The position numbers and the translations under genes were made by a program. The notes under the pieces were generated by a model. It was not told the DNA's origin and did no database searches. It saw only the letters and a program-made list of their open reading frames with translations. This document shows positions 12,627 to 14,730 of a stretch of 14,730 bases of DNA, one piece after another. Numbering within the stretch: the first letter of the stretch is position 1; every line of letters starts with the position of its first letter. Source of the DNA: DASVCZ01 sp036381335 (GTDB lineage: Bacteria > Patescibacteriota > Microgenomatia > UBA1400 > PJMF01). The stretch spans positions 1-14,730 of the forward strand of contig DASVCZ010000002.1 of the NCBI GenBank assembly GCA_036381335.1, in the 5' to 3' direction.

Positions 12627-14126
12627 ATGACATTTATTCGACTGCTTGGTAACTTTTTTCGTTATGCCTGCCCCGCCTTGGCGATGGCTGCCTGCTTTTG
12701 CCTTCTGTACTGGTTCCACTTCCGCGGTTTAATCAGCCACGACGAGGGATGGTTTCTGTACGCGGGCGAACGACTACTCCAAGGTGAAAACATCTACAAA
12801 GACTTCCAGTTTGTCTACACTCCCGGCTTAGTTTACTTAACCAGCCTCAGCTATCTCGTGTTTGGCATATCCGTTTGGTCAACCCGTCTGCTGGCTCTTA
12901 TCAATTCGATGGTGGCTTTAGGCTTACTAGGTTTAATAGCCAAAAAAATTCAGTTGCCCTTTCTTTCTTCAACTTTCTTACTGCTCACTTTTTTATTCTG
13001 GGGTCCTGCTCATATTAACTTTGTCTGGCCAGTGATGTTTTGCCTGACTACTAGCTTAGCTACTTCTACAGCTCTACTCTACGCTGAAACCGAAAAAAAT
13101 CCTGCCACCAAAGTCCTCCTCTTTTTTCTGAGTGGTATCACCACCGCCTTAACTGGTCTTTTAAAACAAAACTTTGGCGTGGCTTTAATCTTAGCCAACC
13201 TTATTTTTTTTATACTTCGAAAATCACATATCGAACGTCGGCAACTAATTGCCCATTTTGGAGGAATGGTGGCAGTGGGCTTACTTCAACTAATCTACTT
13301 ACTGACCACCGATTCTGTAACCTGGTTTTTTAGTGAAATGTGGTTTATCACCTATGAAAAAATTATTCGTGACGGCATCCTTAATTCCAGTTTGCCTTGG
13401 AATTATCCAGCTAGGTGGTATGCTCGAATCTTTAAAGTATGTCTTTATCTCTTGCCTTTATTCTTGTCTCTGATAGCGTTGATAAAATTTCACTCTCATC
13501 GGTATTCATTCTTAATTCATCTGCCACTGGTGTCTACTTTCTTTTTTCTTCTTAGCTTTCGCCCCACTACCGATTACATTCATCTAACGCCACTTTTAGC
13601 TCTAAGTAGTATTTGTTTGGTTGTTGTGACTAGCGAATTTAAAAATTATTTTGTGCAACTCTCACTTAGTTTTTTCCTTTCTCTATTTTTATTTGCGGCA
13701 GCGTACAGTGCCTTATTTAGAAATTACTACGGTTGGGACACTCCCTTGATTGCACATAATTACCAAGTGGATCACCCTCGAATTGGGATTACTGTCGATC
13801 ATAAAACTACCGTTACTGTTTTGCCCTTAGCAGTATATTTAAAAAAAACAGTTCCTGCGGAAGAAAAAATATTTGTCTACAGCTTTACGCCCCTGATGTA
13901 TTTTTTAACTGATAAAGATAATCCCACCCGCTATGATTACGTCCACCGTGGCATGCTGACTCCAGAGCTAGAAAATAACGTTAGCCAGGCTTTGCTGTCC
14001 GACCAACTCCAGACCGTGGTCACCGATCATTCCCTGAAACACGACCCTTCCCTCATCGCTAAAACCATCGAAGCGAACTTCACCCCCACCCACACCTTCG
14101 GGGACTATATAGTCTGGAGAAAGTAG
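12627..14126 (+). CDS. GT-C fold membrane glycosyltransferase (PMT/ArnT-like)
   Basis: This 499-residue protein has about ten to twelve membrane helices. After the first helix, the external loop reads SHDEGWFLYAGERLLQGE, followed by NIYKDFQFVYTPG (about residues 36-67). An Asp-Glu pair at this place is the catalytic and metal-binding feature of GT-C enzymes such as PMT, ArnT and GT39/GT83 families, which transfer a sugar from a lipid-phosphate donor on the outer face of the membrane. The C-terminal ~110 residues form a soluble domain with EEKIFVYSFTPLMYFLTDKDNPTRY-type sequence (residues beginning about 412), usual for this group. Donor and acceptor are unknown; protein or envelope glycan are both possible. 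The start excludes an upstream in-frame extension that would overlap the hydrolase. It converges on the epimerase gene. Confidence 0.8.
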   Translation: MTFIRLLGNFFRYACPALAMAACFCLLYWFHFRGLISHDEGWFLYAGERLLQGENIYKDFQFVYTPGLVYLTSLSYLVFGISVWSTRLLALINSMVALGLLGLIAKKIQLPFLSSTFLLLTFLFWGPAHINFVWPVMFCLTTSLATSTALLYAETEKNPATKVLLFFLSGITTALTGLLKQNFGVALILANLIFFILRKSHIERRQLIAHFGGMVAVGLLQLIYLLTTDSVTWFFSEMWFITYEKIIRDGILNSSLPWNYPARWYARIFKVCLYLLPLFLSLIALIKFHSHRYSFLIHLPLVSTFFFLLSFRPTTDYIHLTPLLALSSICLVVVTSEFKNYFVQLSLSFFLSLFLFAAAYSALFRNYYGWDTPLIAHNYQVDHPRIGITVDHKTTVTVLPLAVYLKKTVPAEEKIFVYSFTPLMYFLTDKDNPTRYDYVHRGMLTPELENNVSQALLSDQLQTVVTDHSLKHDPSLIAKTIEANFTPTHTFGDYIVWRK

Positions 14127-14145
14127 ATTGAACGTGTCTCGAATG

Positions 14146-14161
14146 TGAAATTATAATTTCA
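14146..14161. repeat. 16-bp AT-rich palindrome between convergent genes
   Basis: TGAAATTATAATTTCA is a perfect even palindrome in the 39-base gap between the convergent glycosyltransferase and epimerase stops. It has few G-C pairs and no T-tract, so it is a poor intrinsic terminator, but its position suggests a role at the 3' ends of both transcripts. Confidence 0.35.
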
Positions 14162-14165
14162 GCGT

Positions 14166-14730
14166 TTACTTTCTCCAATTCACCGGCAAGTCCGGACTTT
14201 CAATCTCAATCGGTGTGAACACCGGCTGTTGAGGACCCAATGCTGCCGCCCACTGCCAAGTCTTCTTTAATCCCGACCGCAAACTGGTAGTATCCCGGTA
14301 TTTCAAAATTGACTTCGCCATCGAGTGATCACTAACTGCCGTTTTCACTTCTCTCGGTCGTTCAGGTAACATTATGACATCACTTTTCAGACGACTCACC
14401 TTCATAATCAGAGCCGCTAACTCTTTGACCGTATACGGAACGTCCGAACCAACATTAAAAATATGATTGACATTTTTTAAGGTCGCGCTCCGAACCAAGG
14501 CCGTCACCACATCATCAATATATGAAAAACACCTCACTTGTGAACCATCACCATAGACGTACAGTGGCTCACCCTTTAATAAGGCATTCATGAAAATAGT
14601 GACCACATTGCGATAAGGATCCCGCATGTTTTGGCGCGGACCATAGACATTATGTGGACGCAGTATGACATGCTCAAAACCATGGACCTGACTCAAAATT
14701 TTCAGCGATTCCTCAAAAGCTAACTTAGTC
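14166..14730 (-). CDS. NAD-dependent nucleotide-sugar epimerase/dehydratase, C-terminal part (5' end outside window)
   Basis: The frame is open to the window edge, so this is the last ~187 residues of an extended short-chain dehydrogenase; a TTG at 14696 is internal. The edge begins in TKLAFEESL, the stretch that normally contains the Lys of the YxxxK catalytic pair; the Tyr and the NAD-binding GxxGxxG are outside. Then come ILRPHNVYGPRQN (substrate-domain signature), YVYGDGSQVRCFSYIDDV (typical of UDP-sugar and dTDP-sugar enzymes) and IFNVGSD. It interconverts or dehydrates nucleotide sugars in the cytosol, feeding surface glycan synthesis, in keeping with the neighbouring GT-C enzyme. The exact reaction (C4 epimerase, 4,6-dehydratase or UDP-glucuronate decarboxylase-like) cannot be fixed from this part. 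Confidence 0.88.
   Translation of the reverse strand, partial: TKLAFEESLKILSQVHGFEHVILRPHNVYGPRQNMRDPYRNVVTIFMNALLKGEPLYVYGDGSQVRCFSYIDDVVTALVRSATLKNVNHIFNVGSDVPYTVKELAALIMKVSRLKSDVIMLPERPREVKTAVSDHSMAKSILKYRDTTSLRSGLKKTWQWAAALGPQQPVFTPIEIESPDLPVNWRK

Noticed and set aside
1..14730. TGA recoded as Gly or Trp, as in some candidate phyla
   Set aside because: TGA ends hflX, the MerR gene and the 4195 gene at natural family lengths, and no gene has an internal TGA.
1..14730. CRISPR arrays, tRNA or rRNA genes, insertion sequences, defence islands
   Set aside because: No spaced direct repeats, cloverleaf-like segments, transposase motifs or nuclease/helicase defence domains were seen.

Overview
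The window looks like part of a small-genome bacterial chromosome, most plausibly from Patescibacteria (Candidate Phyla Radiation). Packing is tight, with gaps of mostly 4 to 80 bases, GC is moderate, and TAA, TAG and TGA all act as stops, so the code is standard. Several proteins resemble families I associate with uncultivated Patescibacteria: the His-rich anchored protein, the compact dimethylargininase-like enzyme and the GT-C type membrane protein. No 16S gene, ribosomal protein or other strong marker is present, so the placement is an inference. I see no tRNA, rRNA, CRISPR array, insertion sequence or prophage. No gene-free stretch exceeds 300 bases; the longest is about 170 bases (1082-1250).

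Layout. 1-495 (+): C-terminal end of an MFS exporter. 506-1081 (-): NADPH-dependent FMN reductase. 1251-2342 (+): membrane-anchored C39-like peptidase with TPR repeats. 2354-4106 (-): a likely metal-response cluster, read from right to left. It consists of a MerR-family regulator with its own MerR-type 19-bp-spacer promoter, a 14-residue Cys-rich micropeptide coupled to it by an ATGA overlap, a hairpin terminator, a His-rich membrane-anchored protein, and a membrane protein resembling the ferric reductase/MsrQ fold. 4195-5286 (+): polytopic membrane protein of a family I cannot name. 5240-7038 (-): CorA-type channel followed by a dimethylargininase-like hydrolase. 7109-9287 (+): CaCA cation exchanger and a second MFS transporter. 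9332-11466 (+): DNA topoisomerase IB and the GTPase HflX. 11549-14126 (+): anchored alpha/beta hydrolase and a GT-C-like glycosyltransferase. 14166-14730 (-): C-terminal part of a nucleotide-sugar epimerase/dehydratase.

The most striking pattern is at the gene starts. Ten of fifteen assessable start codons have a good -10 hexamer (TATAAT, TACAAT, TAAAAT and similar) ending only 6-12 bases before the ATG, and an eleventh has a weaker one. Nearly all of these lack a Shine-Dalgarno sequence. Four have an extended TGn -10 and no clear -35 box, and three have a usable -35 box. In tandem genes the -10 overlaps or abuts the stop codon of the preceding gene. This suggests that most genes here are transcribed singly as leaderless or near-leaderless mRNAs. 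The two clear Shine-Dalgarno starts are the FMN reductase and the micropeptide.

Functionally the window mixes ion handling (CorA, CaCA, metal-response cluster), export, envelope glycan and protein processing, and nucleic-acid or ribosome maintenance (TopoIB, HflX). The best candidate for an undescribed unit is the MerR / Cys-micropeptide / His-rich / membrane-protein cluster.
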